The notes beneath the pieces are model-generated. The model did no database searches and was not told the origin of the DNA. It saw only the letters and a program-made list of their open reading frames with translations. A program made the position numbers and the translations under genes. From an uncultured Acidobacteriota bacterium (GTDB lineage: Bacteria; Acidobacteriota; Terriglobia; Bryobacterales; Bryobacteraceae), in the NCBI GenBank assembly GCA_902826605.1, contig CADEFM010000015.1, positions 62,001-126,000 of the forward strand: DNA of 64,000 nucleotides, written 5' to 3'. Positions 24,054 to 33,860 of the stretch are shown here, piece after piece. Every line of letters begins with the position of its first letter. Position 1 is the stretch's first letter.

Positions 24054-26350
24054 AAAAAGGTGCGATGAACCGGCGCGGCTTCCTTAAAGTTTCCGGTGCA
24101 CTGGTTGTAGGCTTTAGTTCCTTCTCCTCGAAACCGGGCGAGGCGCAAGTTCTGCAGACCGCGCTGCCTGGCTCACCCGCGCTGAACCAACTGGATTCGT
24201 GGATCGCCATCGGCGCCGATGGCAGCATCATTGCATACTCCGGCAAAGAGGAGCTAGGCCAGGGTATCGCCACTGCGCAACAACAATTGGTAGCGGAAGA
24301 ATTGTCCGTGCCGTTCGAACGCGTGAAGCTAATCTACTGCGATACGGGAATCACTCCAGATCAGTCGCACACAGCCGGCAGCCAATCCCACCCCGCGAAT
24401 TTCAATCACGGCAATTTGGCACAGGCGGGGGCGACGGCGCGCGAAACGCTGTTTCAGCTCGCCTCGCAGCGGTTGAACGTGCCCGCCGATCAGCTGACCG
24501 CGTGGGATGGCGTGATCACCGCGAAGAACGACCCTTCGAAGAAAGTCGCCTACGCGCAACTGGTGGGCGGCAAGAAATTCAACCTCGCCGTAAGCGTGAG
24601 CGCCAAGCGAAAGCCCGCCAGCGAGTGGAAGGTGCTGGGCACGCCAGCGAAGCGTCCCGATCTCCCGGATATCGTGACAGGCCGGTTCGAGCATGTTCAC
24701 AACGTGCGATTGCCAGGGATGCTGCACGGGCGCGTCGTTCGGCCACCGGCGGTGGGTTCCACCGTGCTGAGCGTCGATGAAAGCTCCGTGCAAGGCATGC
24801 CGGGTCTGGAAAAGGTAGTGGTGAAGAAGAACTTCGTCGGGGTAGTGGCGGAAAAGCCATGGCAAGCCATGCAGGCCGCCTCCAAGCTCAAAGTGAACTG
24901 GAGCGCGGGCACGGGTTTGCCGCGGCAAACGGATTTCTACGAAGCCGTGCGGAAACAGCCCGCGCGCGATCAATTGGTGGTGGATTCGAAAGATTCCGAA
25001 CAAACGCTCGGCAAAGCGGCAACGGTTCTGAAGACCACCTACTATCATCCGTATCAAATGCATGGCTCGGTGGGCAGTTCCTGCTCCGTGGCGGATGTGC
25101 AGGGCGAGAAGGCCACCATCTATTCCGCCACGCAGGCCGTCTGGTATCAGAAGAGCACCTCCGCAATGGTGCTGGGCCTGAAGCCCGAAAACGTCCGCGT
25201 GATTTTCAGGCGCGGTTCCGGGTGTTACGGCATTAATGGCGCGGACACCGTGACCTACGATGCTGCGATTCTCTCGCAGGCCGTGGGCCGGCCAGTGCGG
25301 GTACAGCTTTCGCGCAAGGATGAAATGGCGTGGGAAAACTACGGCAACGCCTACGTGATGGAAGAACGCGCCGGGCTGGACGCGCAAGGCAACATCATCG
25401 CCTGGGAACATGAATCGTGGACCCCTTCGAAAGGCAACCGGCCGGGCACCGGGACTCCGGGCAACGTCGTCACTGGAATGCTGCTGGGCTTTGATCCGCA
25501 GCCATTTGCGCCGGGTCCCGCGCAGGAGCCCCGTGCGTACAACAACGGCAGCAATGTCGTGCCGTCTTACTTCGCTGGAAGAGTGGCAGGCAAAGCTCAA
25601 GGCACTGGAAAAATCGCCAGCGAAAAAGCGCTGGTGCACAACGTGGCTTCGCCTTTCTGGACGGGACCTCTGCGCTCACCCGCGCGACTCCAAAACACTT
25701 TTGCTCATGAATGTTTCATGGATGAGCTGGCCGCGAAAGTCAAAGCCGATCCGGTGGAGTATCGCTTGCGCCACTTGAGCGATCCCCGTTTGATCGAAGT
25801 GCTGAAGGCTGCCGCCAACGCCGCAAAATGGGAACCTCGCCCGTCACCCAAGACGGGCTTGTCGAAGACAGGAGTCGTCACCGGACGCGGCGCGGCGTGT
25901 GTTCTCTACGAAGGCGACAACGGATATTCCGCGGCCGTGATTGAAGTGGATGTAAATCAGGACACCGGCGAAGTCGTCGTGAAGCGCATCTGGACCAGTC
26001 ACGATTGCGGCCCCATCTCCAACCCCGACGGCCTGCGCAACCAGATTGAAGGCGGCGCATTGCAGGCAGTGAGCCGTGCTTTGGGTGAAGAAGTGACGTG
26101 GGATAACGAAAAGGTCACATCATTCGATTGGCGGACCTATCACAGCCTCACCTTGGGTATGCCGCTTCCGAAGATTGAAAGTGTCCTCATCAACCGCCTG
26201 GACGAAGAAGCCAACGGCGCGGGCGAGACCTCGATCACCGTGATCGCGGCCGCTATCGGCAACGCAATCTTCGACGCCACGGGTGTGCGCATTCGGCAGA
26301 TCCCGTTCACAAAGGATTGGGTGAAGAAGGCGCTGGAGAAACGGGGATAA
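24050..26350 (+). CDS. Molybdopterin-binding large subunit (IorB-like), Tat-exported
   Basis: 766-residue xanthine-dehydrogenase-family subunit. The N-terminus has a twin-arginine signal (MNRRGFLKVSGALVVGFSS), so the complex is folded in the cytoplasm and exported. Aldehyde-oxidase-type motifs are spread along the chain: GKEELGQGIATAQQQLVAEE near the start, GSVGSSCSVADVQ in the middle, and GAGETSITVIAAAIGNAIFDATG at the end with the Glu that acts as base in this family. Substrate could be an N-heterocycle or aldehyde. It forms an overlapping pair with the 2Fe-2S subunit gene. No molybdenum chaperone (XdhC-like) gene is in the window. Confidence 0.87.
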   Translation: MKKGAMNRRGFLKVSGALVVGFSSFSSKPGEAQVLQTALPGSPALNQLDSWIAIGADGSIIAYSGKEELGQGIATAQQQLVAEELSVPFERVKLIYCDTGITPDQSHTAGSQSHPANFNHGNLAQAGATARETLFQLASQRLNVPADQLTAWDGVITAKNDPSKKVAYAQLVGGKKFNLAVSVSAKRKPASEWKVLGTPAKRPDLPDIVTGRFEHVHNVRLPGMLHGRVVRPPAVGSTVLSVDESSVQGMPGLEKVVVKKNFVGVVAEKPWQAMQAASKLKVNWSAGTGLPRQTDFYEAVRKQPARDQLVVDSKDSEQTLGKAATVLKTTYYHPYQMHGSVGSSCSVADVQGEKATIYSATQAVWYQKSTSAMVLGLKPENVRVIFRRGSGCYGINGADTVTYDAAILSQAVGRPVRVQLSRKDEMAWENYGNAYVMEERAGLDAQGNIIAWEHESWTPSKGNRPGTGTPGNVVTGMLLGFDPQPFAPGPAQEPRAYNNGSNVVPSYFAGRVAGKAQGTGKIASEKALVHNVASPFWTGPLRSPARLQNTFAHECFMDELAAKVKADPVEYRLRHLSDPRLIEVLKAAANAAKWEPRPSPKTGLSKTGVVTGRGAACVLYEGDNGYSAAVIEVDVNQDTGEVVVKRIWTSHDCGPISNPDGLRNQIEGGALQAVSRALGEEVTWDNEKVTSFDWRTYHSLTLGMPLPKIESVLINRLDEEANGAGETSITVIAAAIGNAIFDATGVRIRQIPFTKDWVKKALEKRG

Positions 26351-26776
26351 CCCCATCATCTAGCATGACTCTCACCTCAAGAAATACCTCCGAGGGGTTT
26401 GCTGTCGAACCTACCGTAATATTGAGTACATTCGGAACGCGTCAGGAAATCCGAGCCTCTGCAGGAGGCAGTGGATACGTTTGACGCTCTGATCGCCTCT
26501 ATCGCTCATGCGGTTTCGAGAACTGCGGCGTGGACATCATCGACCCTTGGACTTACCGGCGCCGCTGTGACGTCGTCCACCAGCACCCATTCGCGCCAGG
26601 TTTTTGAATCATAACTCAGGCACCCCAGGCACAGGCGGGACACCCTTAACCCTGTAGCTCCGAAGCATACGTATTCAGTAGTATTAAGCCCGAGCTACGG
26701 GGAACGCCTGAGCACAGCTAAAGAACTTTTATGATATCTTGAATGGAACAGGCCTCCCCCTGAATCGTAGATTTTT
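26351..26776. other. 427-bp spacer between the molybdenum hydroxylase and TPR genes
   Basis: No convincing intact gene. A frame at about 26442-26600 reads SEPLQEAVDTFDALIASIAH, which resembles the tail of DUF429 proteins and may be a decayed fragment; this is weak. The second half (26615-26712) is rich in inverted repeats and is listed separately. A loose -10 like TATGAT occurs at 26730-26735. The AT-rich end just before the TPR start has no clear ribosome site. Confidence 0.4.
26615..26712 (+). ncRNA. Foldable leader region upstream of the TPR gene
   Basis: Nested inverted repeats: an outer stem CTCAGGC (26615-26621) with GCCTGAG (26706-26712), and an inner stem CCCTGTAGCTC (26650-26660) with GAGCTACGGGG (26692-26702), ten of eleven positions pairing if a G-T pair is allowed, around a 31-base loop. 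A competing short helix ACAGG/CCTGT (26631-26635, 26651-26655) would exclude the inner stem, as in a switch or attenuator. It ends 64 bases before the TPR start. Not a class I recognise; the strand is assumed from the gene. Confidence 0.35.
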
Positions 26777-28192
26777 ATGATCAAGTTAAGCCGTCTGGTT
26801 GTAGCAATTGTCATCGGCTCACTGATGGGTCTGGTTCTGGGGGCGCAGCCCAACGTACCCACTACACTGGACCAGCTTCAAGACGCGCTGAAGCGCTTGC
26901 AGGCGGAGGTGCGTAGTTTGCAGGAAACCATCCGGCAAATGGCGCGCAATCAGCGCAACGGTAGCGTGAATACGGAGCAAATGCCCGTGGCCGGAGCCCC
27001 TATTGCGACGCCGCGCCCGGCCTCCAATTTCAAGCGGGCCCAAGAGGCGTATAGCGAAGGCAAGCGGCTGGAAGACCTCAAGCTTTACCGCGCGGCTATT
27101 GAGGCGTATAGCGATGCTATCGAATTTGATCCAAAGAACGATTCGGCGTTTCTGCGCCGCGGCCAGTGTTATCACCAGCTGGGCGAGTATGCCAGCGCCG
27201 CGTCGGACTTCAGCCTGTCCCTAAAGCTGCAACCTAATAGTTCGCGAGCTTATCTTTCCAGAGCCACTGCTTACGCGGCGCTCGGGGAAGCGGCGCCGGC
27301 CGTGGCGGACGCGAATGAAGCCATTCAACGCGATCCGGGGAATGCCGATAGCTACCTGCTGCGGGGAAGCTTTTACCAGCAACAGGGCGAGAGCAAGAAG
27401 GCAATCGATGATTTCACCGTGGCGATTTCCCTTGCGCCGAACTCGGAACGCGCTTTTGTGGGACGCGCCGCCATGTTCTTGCGTGACGGCCTGGCCACGC
27501 AAGCGCTAGAAGATTGCGACCACGCGGTGAAGGTGAATCAGAATTCGTTCAGCGGCTATTTGTGCCGCGCGGAAGCCTACATTCAGCTGGAAACGCCGGA
27601 CCGTGCCATCGCCGAGCTCAACCGGGCCGCCGAAACGGCTCAGACGCTGGATCAGCCTCTAGCTTTTCTTAGTGATACATGGCAGTCTTTCCAGGCTGTG
27701 AATGCAAAGAACCAGATGCCGGCGGACTCGCCGTCGCAGCCTTCTGGCGCGCCGCAGACTCCACGCACCCCCGGCGTCGCTCCCGGGCTGCCGCGCGAAA
27801 CGCCCGCCGTGGTTGCCACGGTGACCGGCAAAGCGGACAATGCGGACTACTATGACAAGCTGGGGCGCACCCACACCAACAGTGACAATCTGGGAGAGGC
27901 GCTAAAGGCTTTGGATAAGGCCATTGCCATCGATCCAAACCGCGCGAGTTCCTACAATGCACGGGGGTTCGCCAACCTGCTGCTGCGGCGTTATGACAGG
28001 GCTGTGTCCGATTTCAGTACGGCGATTCGCTTGAACCCGGCCTACGCCAACGCCTATCATAATCGCGCCGTTGCCCGCCGGCGCATAGGCGAACGGGACG
28101 CGGCCCTTGAAGATGACCGCAAGTCCGCCGAATACACCGCTGCGAACGCCAAGCCGGCAGGCGCTACGGCGTCCGCAACAGCGCGCCGATAG
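26777..28192 (+). CDS. TPR-repeat protein with N-terminal coiled coil, exported
   Basis: 471 residues. Signal-like N-terminus (LVVAIVIGSLMGLVLGAQP), then a heptad-rich coiled coil (about residues 32-60). Two TPR blocks follow: roughly five tandem repeats from residue 85 to 290 (e.g. AYSDAIEFDPKNDSAFLRRG) and two more from 350 to 450 (DKAIAIDPNRASSYNARG), joined by a Pro/Ala-rich linker (about 305-345). TPRs mediate protein-protein contacts; the coiled coil may trimerise as in CpoB/YbgF-like envelope proteins, but no Tol-Pal genes are adjacent. Monocistronic, convergent with ppdK. Confidence 0.8.
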   Translation: MIKLSRLVVAIVIGSLMGLVLGAQPNVPTTLDQLQDALKRLQAEVRSLQETIRQMARNQRNGSVNTEQMPVAGAPIATPRPASNFKRAQEAYSEGKRLEDLKLYRAAIEAYSDAIEFDPKNDSAFLRRGQCYHQLGEYASAASDFSLSLKLQPNSSRAYLSRATAYAALGEAAPAVADANEAIQRDPGNADSYLLRGSFYQQQGESKKAIDDFTVAISLAPNSERAFVGRAAMFLRDGLATQALEDCDHAVKVNQNSFSGYLCRAEAYIQLETPDRAIAELNRAAETAQTLDQPLAFLSDTWQSFQAVNAKNQMPADSPSQPSGAPQTPRTPGVAPGLPRETPAVVATVTGKADNADYYDKLGRTHTNSDNLGEALKALDKAIAIDPNRASSYNARGFANLLLRRYDRAVSDFSTAIRLNPAYANAYHNRAVARRRIGERDAALEDDRKSAEYTAANAKPAGATASATARR

Positions 28193-28195
28193 AAA

Positions 28196-28218
28196 GCGGA
28201 CGCCCTTAGGCGGTCCGC
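28196..28218 (-). terminator. Hairpin between TPR gene and ppdK
   Basis: GCGGACGCC (28196-28204), loop CTTA, GGCGGTCCGC (28209-28218): a GC-rich stem with one bulged base. On the minus strand it is followed by TTTCT, so it most likely ends the recO-glyQ-glyS-ppdK transcript. The ppdK stop codon falls inside the loop. Confidence 0.5.
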
Positions 28219-30929
28219 ATACTCTCTGACTTATCGGAAATCGCGGCTTGCGCCGCCGCCAGCCGGGCGATCGGCACCCGGTACGGCGAACACGATACGT
28301 AGTTCATGCCCACGCGATAACAGTATTCTACGGAGCTGGGATCGCCGCCATGCTCGCCGCAAATGCCGATTTCGATGTCCGGGCGCGTCGAGCGGCCGAG
28401 CTGAATCGCCATTTCGATGATCTTCCCCACGCCTTCCTGATCGATGGAGGCGAACGGATCGGCCTTGAAGATCTTCAAGTCTTCGTATTGCTTCGAGAAC
28501 TTCGTATAGTCGTCGCGCGAAAGACCCATGGTGGTCTGCGTCAGATCATTGGTGCCGAAACTAAAGAACTCCGCCTGCTTGGCGACTTCATCCGCTGTCA
28601 CTGCGGCGCGCGGAATTTCAATCATGGTGCCTACCATATAGTGCACCTTCGTCCCGGCCTTCGCGAAAACGTCTTTGGCCACCTGATCCACAATGGCCTT
28701 CTGGTGTTCGAATTCCTTGGAGCCGCCGATCAGCGGGATCATCACTTCCGGGATGACCTTGACGCCTTTCTTGGCCACCTGCACGGCGGCTTCGAAAATC
28801 GCGCGCGCCTGCATTTCCGTGATCTCCGGATACGTAATGCCCAGGCGGCAGCCGCGGTGGCCCAGCATCGGGTTGAACTCGTGCAACTCTTCCACGCGGT
28901 GCAGCAGCACGGGAAGCGACTTCTTCAGTTCGCCCACTTTGATGCGATACTTTTCCGACATTTCCTTCTTCAGTTTGGCGTCGGCATGGGGGAGGCGCGC
29001 CAGATCCACCATCAGGTCTTCCCGCTTCGGCAGAAATTCGTGGAGAGGCGGATCGAGCGTGCGGATCACCACCGGAAATCCATCCATCGCTTTGAACAAG
29101 CCCGCAAAGTCCGCGCGCTGCATCGGCAGCAGCTTCTGAAGGGCTTTCTTACGCGTCTTCTCGTCGCTCGCTAAAATCATGGCCTGCACGTGCGGAATGC
29201 GATCCTCCGCGAAGAACATGTGCTCTGTGCGGCACAGTCCGATGCCTTCCGCTCCAAAAAGACGCGCTGCTTTCGCGTCCCGCGGGATGTCCGCGTTCGC
29301 GCGCACGCCGAAGCTGCCGCGGAATTCGTCGGCCCACTTCATCAGCTTGCCGAAGTAAGAAGAGTTGGGGTCCGGTTCATTCGTCTGCGCTTTCCCCAAG
29401 TACACGTTGGCCGTGGTGCCGTCGAGCGAAATCCATTCGCCTTCCTTCACGGTGATGGTCTTACCGCCAGAGGCGACGGTGAATTGCTTCGCAGCAATGT
29501 TCATCGCGCCCGCGCCCACGATGCATGGCCGGCCCATGCCTCGCGCGACCACGGCCGCGTGGCTCGATTTGCCCCCCACCGCCGTCAAAATTCCCTTCGA
29601 TACGTCCATGCCGTGAATGTCATCCGGCGTGGTTTCCTTGCGGACCAGAATCACCGGGCCGCCCTTGGCCAGCTCCACCGCATCATCCGCGCTGAACGCC
29701 GCGCGGCCCACCGCCGCGCCCGGCGATGCCGCGATACCGTTCGCGATCAATTGCAATTTCTTCAAGGACGGGCCGTCGAACACGGGGTGCAGCAATTGAT
29801 CCAACTGTTGCGGGGCCACCCGGAGCACTGCTTCTTTTTTAGTGATCAGGCCTTCTTCCGCCATCTCCACCGCCGCGCGAACCGCCGCCGGACCCGTGCG
29901 CTTGCCGTTGCGGGTTTGCAGCATGTACAGCGTGCCTTCTTCGATGGTGAACTCGAAATCCTGCATGTCGCGATAGTGGTTTTCGAGGCTCGTCGTGATC
30001 TCACGCAGTTGCTTATAGGACGCGGGCATCACGTTTTCGAGCTCGGAAATCGGCAGCGGCGTGCGGATGCCGGCCACCACGTCCTCGCCCTGCGCGTTCA
30101 CCAGGAACTCGCCGTAAAACACTTTTTCTCCGCTGCCGGGATCGCGTGTGAAGCCCACGCCCGTCGCGGAGGTGTCGCCTAGGTTGCCGAACACCATGGC
30201 CTGCACGTTCGCGGCGGTCCCGATTTCATCCGGAATCTTTTCCATCTTGCGATAGTACGCGGCTTTGGGGTTCCACCAGGAGCGGAACACCGCATCGCGC
30301 GCCATCACCAGCTGCGTGGTGGCGTCCTGCGGAAACGGCTTCTTAGTTTCCTTCTGCACCAGCTTCTTGTAGTCTTCGATGATCGCCTGCAAATCTTTCG
30401 CGGTCAGATCCGTGTCGAGCTCGACTTTGGCCTTCGCTTTTCGTGAATCGAAGATGTGGTCGAACTTCTCCATGTCGATATCCAGCGCCACCTCGCCGAA
30501 CATTTGAATGAAGCGGCGGTAGGAATCGTAGGCGAAGCGCGGGTTGTTGGTGAGCGCGGCCAGACCAGCCGTGGTTGCATCGTTCAATCCTAGGTTGAGA
30601 ATCGTATTCATCATGCCCGGCATGGAAAACCGCGCACCGCTGCGCACGCTGACCAGCAGCGGGTTCGCCGGATCGCCCAGCTTCTTGCCGATGCGCGCTT
30701 CCAGTTTGCCCAAGGCCGCCAATACCTGCTGGTTGATCTCATCCGGAACACGGTTGTTGTTCTGGAAGTAGATGGTGCAGACTTCGGTGGAAATGGTAAA
30801 GCCGGGAGGCACGGGAACCCCCGCGCGGCTCATCTCGGCCAGTCCCGCGCCTTTGCCGCCGAGGATGTCTTTCATCTTGCCGTCGCCGTCGGACGTGCCG
30901 CCGCCGAAGCTGTAAACGTAGGTCTTCAT
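28206..30929 (-). CDS. ppdK: Pyruvate, phosphate dikinase
   Basis: 907 residues, full length for PPDK, which interconverts pyruvate + ATP + Pi and PEP + AMP + PPi. The N-terminal ATP-grasp domain begins with the family's VYSFGGGTSDGDG and LGGKGAGLAEM. The swivelling phosphohistidine domain has GGKSSHAAVVARGMGRPC near residue 456. The PEP/pyruvate barrel has GLCRTEHMFF and the ending CGEHGGDPSSVEYC with its catalytic cysteine. No separate regulatory kinase/phosphatase (PpsR-like) gene is present. Four bases separate it from glyS. With the PPi-cleaving membrane pyrophosphatase at 57.5 kb the organism appears to use PPi-linked metabolism (inference). Confidence 0.94.
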   Translation of the reverse strand: MKTYVYSFGGGTSDGDGKMKDILGGKGAGLAEMSRAGVPVPPGFTISTEVCTIYFQNNNRVPDEINQQVLAALGKLEARIGKKLGDPANPLLVSVRSGARFSMPGMMNTILNLGLNDATTAGLAALTNNPRFAYDSYRRFIQMFGEVALDIDMEKFDHIFDSRKAKAKVELDTDLTAKDLQAIIEDYKKLVQKETKKPFPQDATTQLVMARDAVFRSWWNPKAAYYRKMEKIPDEIGTAANVQAMVFGNLGDTSATGVGFTRDPGSGEKVFYGEFLVNAQGEDVVAGIRTPLPISELENVMPASYKQLREITTSLENHYRDMQDFEFTIEEGTLYMLQTRNGKRTGPAAVRAAVEMAEEGLITKKEAVLRVAPQQLDQLLHPVFDGPSLKKLQLIANGIAASPGAAVGRAAFSADDAVELAKGGPVILVRKETTPDDIHGMDVSKGILTAVGGKSSHAAVVARGMGRPCIVGAGAMNIAAKQFTVASGGKTITVKEGEWISLDGTTANVYLGKAQTNEPDPNSSYFGKLMKWADEFRGSFGVRANADIPRDAKAARLFGAEGIGLCRTEHMFFAEDRIPHVQAMILASDEKTRKKALQKLLPMQRADFAGLFKAMDGFPVVIRTLDPPLHEFLPKREDLMVDLARLPHADAKLKKEMSEKYRIKVGELKKSLPVLLHRVEELHEFNPMLGHRGCRLGITYPEITEMQARAIFEAAVQVAKKGVKVIPEVMIPLIGGSKEFEHQKAIVDQVAKDVFAKAGTKVHYMVGTMIEIPRAAVTADEVAKQAEFFSFGTNDLTQTTMGLSRDDYTKFSKQYEDLKIFKADPFASIDQEGVGKIIEMAIQLGRSTRPDIEIGICGEHGGDPSSVEYCYRVGMNYVSCSPYRVPIARLAAAQAAISDKSESMRTA

Positions 30930-30933
30930 AACT

Positions 30934-32970
30934 TTACTTGGTGTCTCCTGAGGTAACGATCTCTGAAAAATCCGCGATGGTTGAAAATTCGGTGAGCAGG
31001 TTATGCAAGAGCGTCAGGCGGTTGATGCGCACGCGCTCATCCTTGGCGTTCACCAGAACTGTATCGAAAAACGTGTCCACTTTGGGGCGCAGGGAAGCAA
31101 CCGCTTCTAGCGCCTTCTGATAGCTCGCGCCGCGCGCCATTGTCCGAACGCGCTCGAACTCGATGTGCAGATCGCTTTCGGCGGCTTCCTCGAACAAGGC
31201 GTCATCCAGTACCGTGCTGGGGTCAAACGCCGCCTGCTTCAGGATGTTGCTGATGCGTTTGAAGCTGGCCGCCAGCGGCTCAAAATTCTCGGTCGGCCGC
31301 ACCGCCGCGAGCGCCGTCAGTCGCGCTTCCACATCGGCGAGTGTGCCGCACCCGGACGCAAGCACTGCGTTGACTTCATCGTACTTGTAGCCGCGAATCT
31401 CACGGAAATAATACTTGATGCGGTCGAGCAGGAACTCTTTAAGTTGCCGATCAGGGAGTGGGAGTCCTCCACCTACTATGCCGGTGGCAACAAGCGTGTC
31501 GCTTTGGCTCGGCGGGCGGACGGTTTGAACTTGCGCGGTGGACGCGACTTCCAGCAATAGCTCTAGCGCCAGCGCGGACCCACCTTCGGCGAGAATCTTA
31601 ACGACACCCTGTGCCGCGCGCCGCAACGCGAACGGATCTTTGGAGCCGCTCGGAATCAGGCCAATCGCGAAGCACCCTCGCAACGTATCCAGCTTATCGG
31701 CGAGCGCCAGTATCTGCCCCTCGTGCGTGGAAGGAATCGAATCCTCCATACTGAGCGGCTTGTAGTGATCGTAAATCGCGCGCGCCACTTCTTCCGGTTC
31801 GCCCTGATGCCGCGCGTAGAGTCCACCGACGATGCCTTGCAGGTCCGTGAACTCCTTGACCATCTCCGTTGGAAGATCACACTTGCAAAGCAACGCGGCG
31901 CGGCGGGCATGCGCGTTGCCGCCGAGCTCTTCCACCAGCGTCACCACGCGGTTGGTCTTCTCCAAGTAGGAGCCAAGTTTCGCCTGAAACGTAACGTGCG
32001 CGAGGTCCGGCACCCGATCCACTAGCGTCTTCTGCTGATCCACATCGAAGAAAAAGCGGGCATCATTGAAGCGGGCCTTCAGCACACGCTCATTGCCTCG
32101 CTGCACCAGACCTTCCGGATCGCCGCTGGTGTTCATCACCGCGACGAAATGCGGCGCGAGCTTCCCCGGCTCCGATTCCACCGAAAAGTACTTCTGGTGA
32201 TGCCGCATCACCATCGTCAGCACTTCCGCGGGTAATGCCAAATACGCTGGATCGAAGCCGCCCTTAATCGCGGTGGGGTACTCGGTGATGAACGTCAACG
32301 TCTCCAGCAATTCGTGATCGAACTTCGCACCCAGCGCGCCCACTTCCGTCTCGATCTTTCTGCGCCGTTCTTCGGACGACAGGATCACGAAGTTCTTGCG
32401 CAGTTCGCTCTCGTAATTGACCGTGGTTACCGCGATCGACGACGAGCCCAGCTTGCGATGGCCCTTGGTCACGCTGCCGCTCTTGACGCCAGCGATGGCA
32501 AAGGGAATCACGTCCGCACCGAGCAGCGCGACGATCCAGCGAATGGGCCGGATGAAACGTGGGCCAGTCTTGCCGCCCGTCCAGAACATCGTTTTCGGCC
32601 ATTGCAAACCGAGAATGGTTTGCGGCAGCGATTCCGCCAATAAATCGAGCACGGCGCGACCGGGGACTTGCTTGCGCAGCTCGTAGTAGTCGCCCACCTT
32701 TGTCATGGCCGAAAGCTCGACGCCCTGCTTCTTCGCAAACCCAGCGGCGGCTTTCTCACCCGCGGAAACTGGGGGTCCTTTGACCACCTGCTCTTGATCG
32801 GGAGTGCGCTCCGGCAACCCCTTCGCGCGAACCACCAGACGCCGAGGCGTGGCATCCACTTCCGGAGCCGCACCGAACAGATCCATCTTCGCGAGTTGCG
32901 CGAGCGCGCCCGGAATCATCCAATGCGGAATTTCTTCGGTGCCGATTTCGAGCAGAAAATCCAGACTCAT
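30934..32970 (-). CDS. glyS: Glycine-tRNA ligase beta subunit
   Basis: 678 residues of the beta subunit of the bacterial alpha2beta2 glycyl-tRNA synthetase, which supplies tRNA binding. N-terminal LDFLLEIGTEEIPHWMI is diagnostic; the middle has the HD-like and KGHRKLG segments and the C-terminus an anticodon-binding/DALR-like part. The start at 32970 overlaps the glyQ stop (ATGA), giving coupled synthesis in the 1:1 ratio needed. The codon upstream at 33000 lies inside glyQ and is not used. Confidence 0.93.
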   Translation of the reverse strand: MSLDFLLEIGTEEIPHWMIPGALAQLAKMDLFGAAPEVDATPRRLVVRAKGLPERTPDQEQVVKGPPVSAGEKAAAGFAKKQGVELSAMTKVGDYYELRKQVPGRAVLDLLAESLPQTILGLQWPKTMFWTGGKTGPRFIRPIRWIVALLGADVIPFAIAGVKSGSVTKGHRKLGSSSIAVTTVNYESELRKNFVILSSEERRRKIETEVGALGAKFDHELLETLTFITEYPTAIKGGFDPAYLALPAEVLTMVMRHHQKYFSVESEPGKLAPHFVAVMNTSGDPEGLVQRGNERVLKARFNDARFFFDVDQQKTLVDRVPDLAHVTFQAKLGSYLEKTNRVVTLVEELGGNAHARRAALLCKCDLPTEMVKEFTDLQGIVGGLYARHQGEPEEVARAIYDHYKPLSMEDSIPSTHEGQILALADKLDTLRGCFAIGLIPSGSKDPFALRRAAQGVVKILAEGGSALALELLLEVASTAQVQTVRPPSQSDTLVATGIVGGGLPLPDRQLKEFLLDRIKYYFREIRGYKYDEVNAVLASGCGTLADVEARLTALAAVRPTENFEPLAASFKRISNILKQAAFDPSTVLDDALFEEAAESDLHIEFERVRTMARGASYQKALEAVASLRPKVDTFFDTVLVNAKDERVRINRLTLLHNLLTEFSTIADFSEIVTSGDTK

Positions 32971-33860
32971 GCGGCGGCACCGCCCTGTTGGTCGGCCCAT
33001 ATCCGCGCCGTGCCCACCGCCAGATCGCGCACGCGCTTGATGACGCCCACGCGCTCAGTAACGGAGATCGCCCCGCGTGCGTCGAGTAAGTTAAACAAGT
33101 TCGAACACTTGAGCACCTGATCGTAAGTGGGGAGCACCGGGAAGCGGCTCTTCTTCACCGGATCTTTTTCGGCGTCGTACTTGGCGAGCAGTTCCTTGCA
33201 CTCGGCCTCATGCTCGCCCAGCAAGCGCCACAGCCGGTCCACATTGGCCATCTCGAAGTTGTAAACCGAGAACTGTTGCTCATCGGCCAGCCGCACGTCG
33301 GCATACTTCACGCCGCGTGTCCATTGAATGTCGTACACGCTTTCGACGCCCTGCAAGAACGCCGTCAGCCGCTCCAGCCCGTAGGTGATTTCGGCGGGCA
33401 CAAGCTCCAGATCGATGCCGCCGCACTGCTGGAAATAGGTGAACTGCGTGATCTCCAACCCGTCCAGCATCACCTGCCAGCCGATGCCCCACGCGCCTAG
33501 CGTTGGCGATTCCCAGTTGTCTTCCTCGAATTTGATATCGTGCTTGGCCAGATCGATGCCGATCGCTTCCAGACTCCCCAGGTATTGATCCAGAACATCG
33601 TCCGGCGAAGGCTTGAGGATCACCTGCAACTGCTGATGCTTGTACAGCCGGTTGGGATTTTCGCCATAGCGCCCATCCGCGGGCCGGCGGCTGGGCTGCA
33701 CGTAAGCGACTCGATATGGCTTCGGACCCAGCACGCGCAAAAACGTCTCCGGGCACATGGTCCCCGCGCCCACTTCCACGTCGTAAGGTTCCTGAATGAT
33801 GGCGCCGCGCTCATCCCAATAGCGCTTCAACTTGAAGAGGGTTTGCTGAAAGGTGTCCAC
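32967..33860 (-). CDS. glyQ: Glycine-tRNA ligase alpha subunit
   Basis: 297-residue catalytic subunit of heterotetrameric GlyRS. Class II motifs are seen in WDERGAIIQEPYDVEVGAGT, RVAYVQPSRRPADGRYGENP (motif 2 with the ATP-binding arginines) and GGIDLELVPAEITYGLERL. Start codon is GTG, whose G is shared with the recO stop (TAGTG). It is co-translated with recO upstream and glyS downstream. Confidence 0.94.
   Translation of the reverse strand: MDTFQQTLFKLKRYWDERGAIIQEPYDVEVGAGTMCPETFLRVLGPKPYRVAYVQPSRRPADGRYGENPNRLYKHQQLQVILKPSPDDVLDQYLGSLEAIGIDLAKHDIKFEEDNWESPTLGAWGIGWQVMLDGLEITQFTYFQQCGGIDLELVPAEITYGLERLTAFLQGVESVYDIQWTRGVKYADVRLADEQQFSVYNFEMANVDRLWRLLGEHEAECKELLAKYDAEKDPVKKSRFPVLPTYDQVLKCSNLFNLLDARGAISVTERVGVIKRVRDLAVGTARIWADQQGGAAA

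Noticed and set aside
24329..25639. Long antisense frame over the molybdenum hydroxylase gene
   Set aside because: His/Arg-rich translation typical of a shadow frame; the sense gene is clearly functional.
29190..30182. Long open frame antisense to ppdK (and similar ones over glyS, the UDP-sugar dehydrogenase and pyrophosphatase genes)
   Set aside because: Caused by high GC and codon bias of the sense gene; no family resemblance in the translations.
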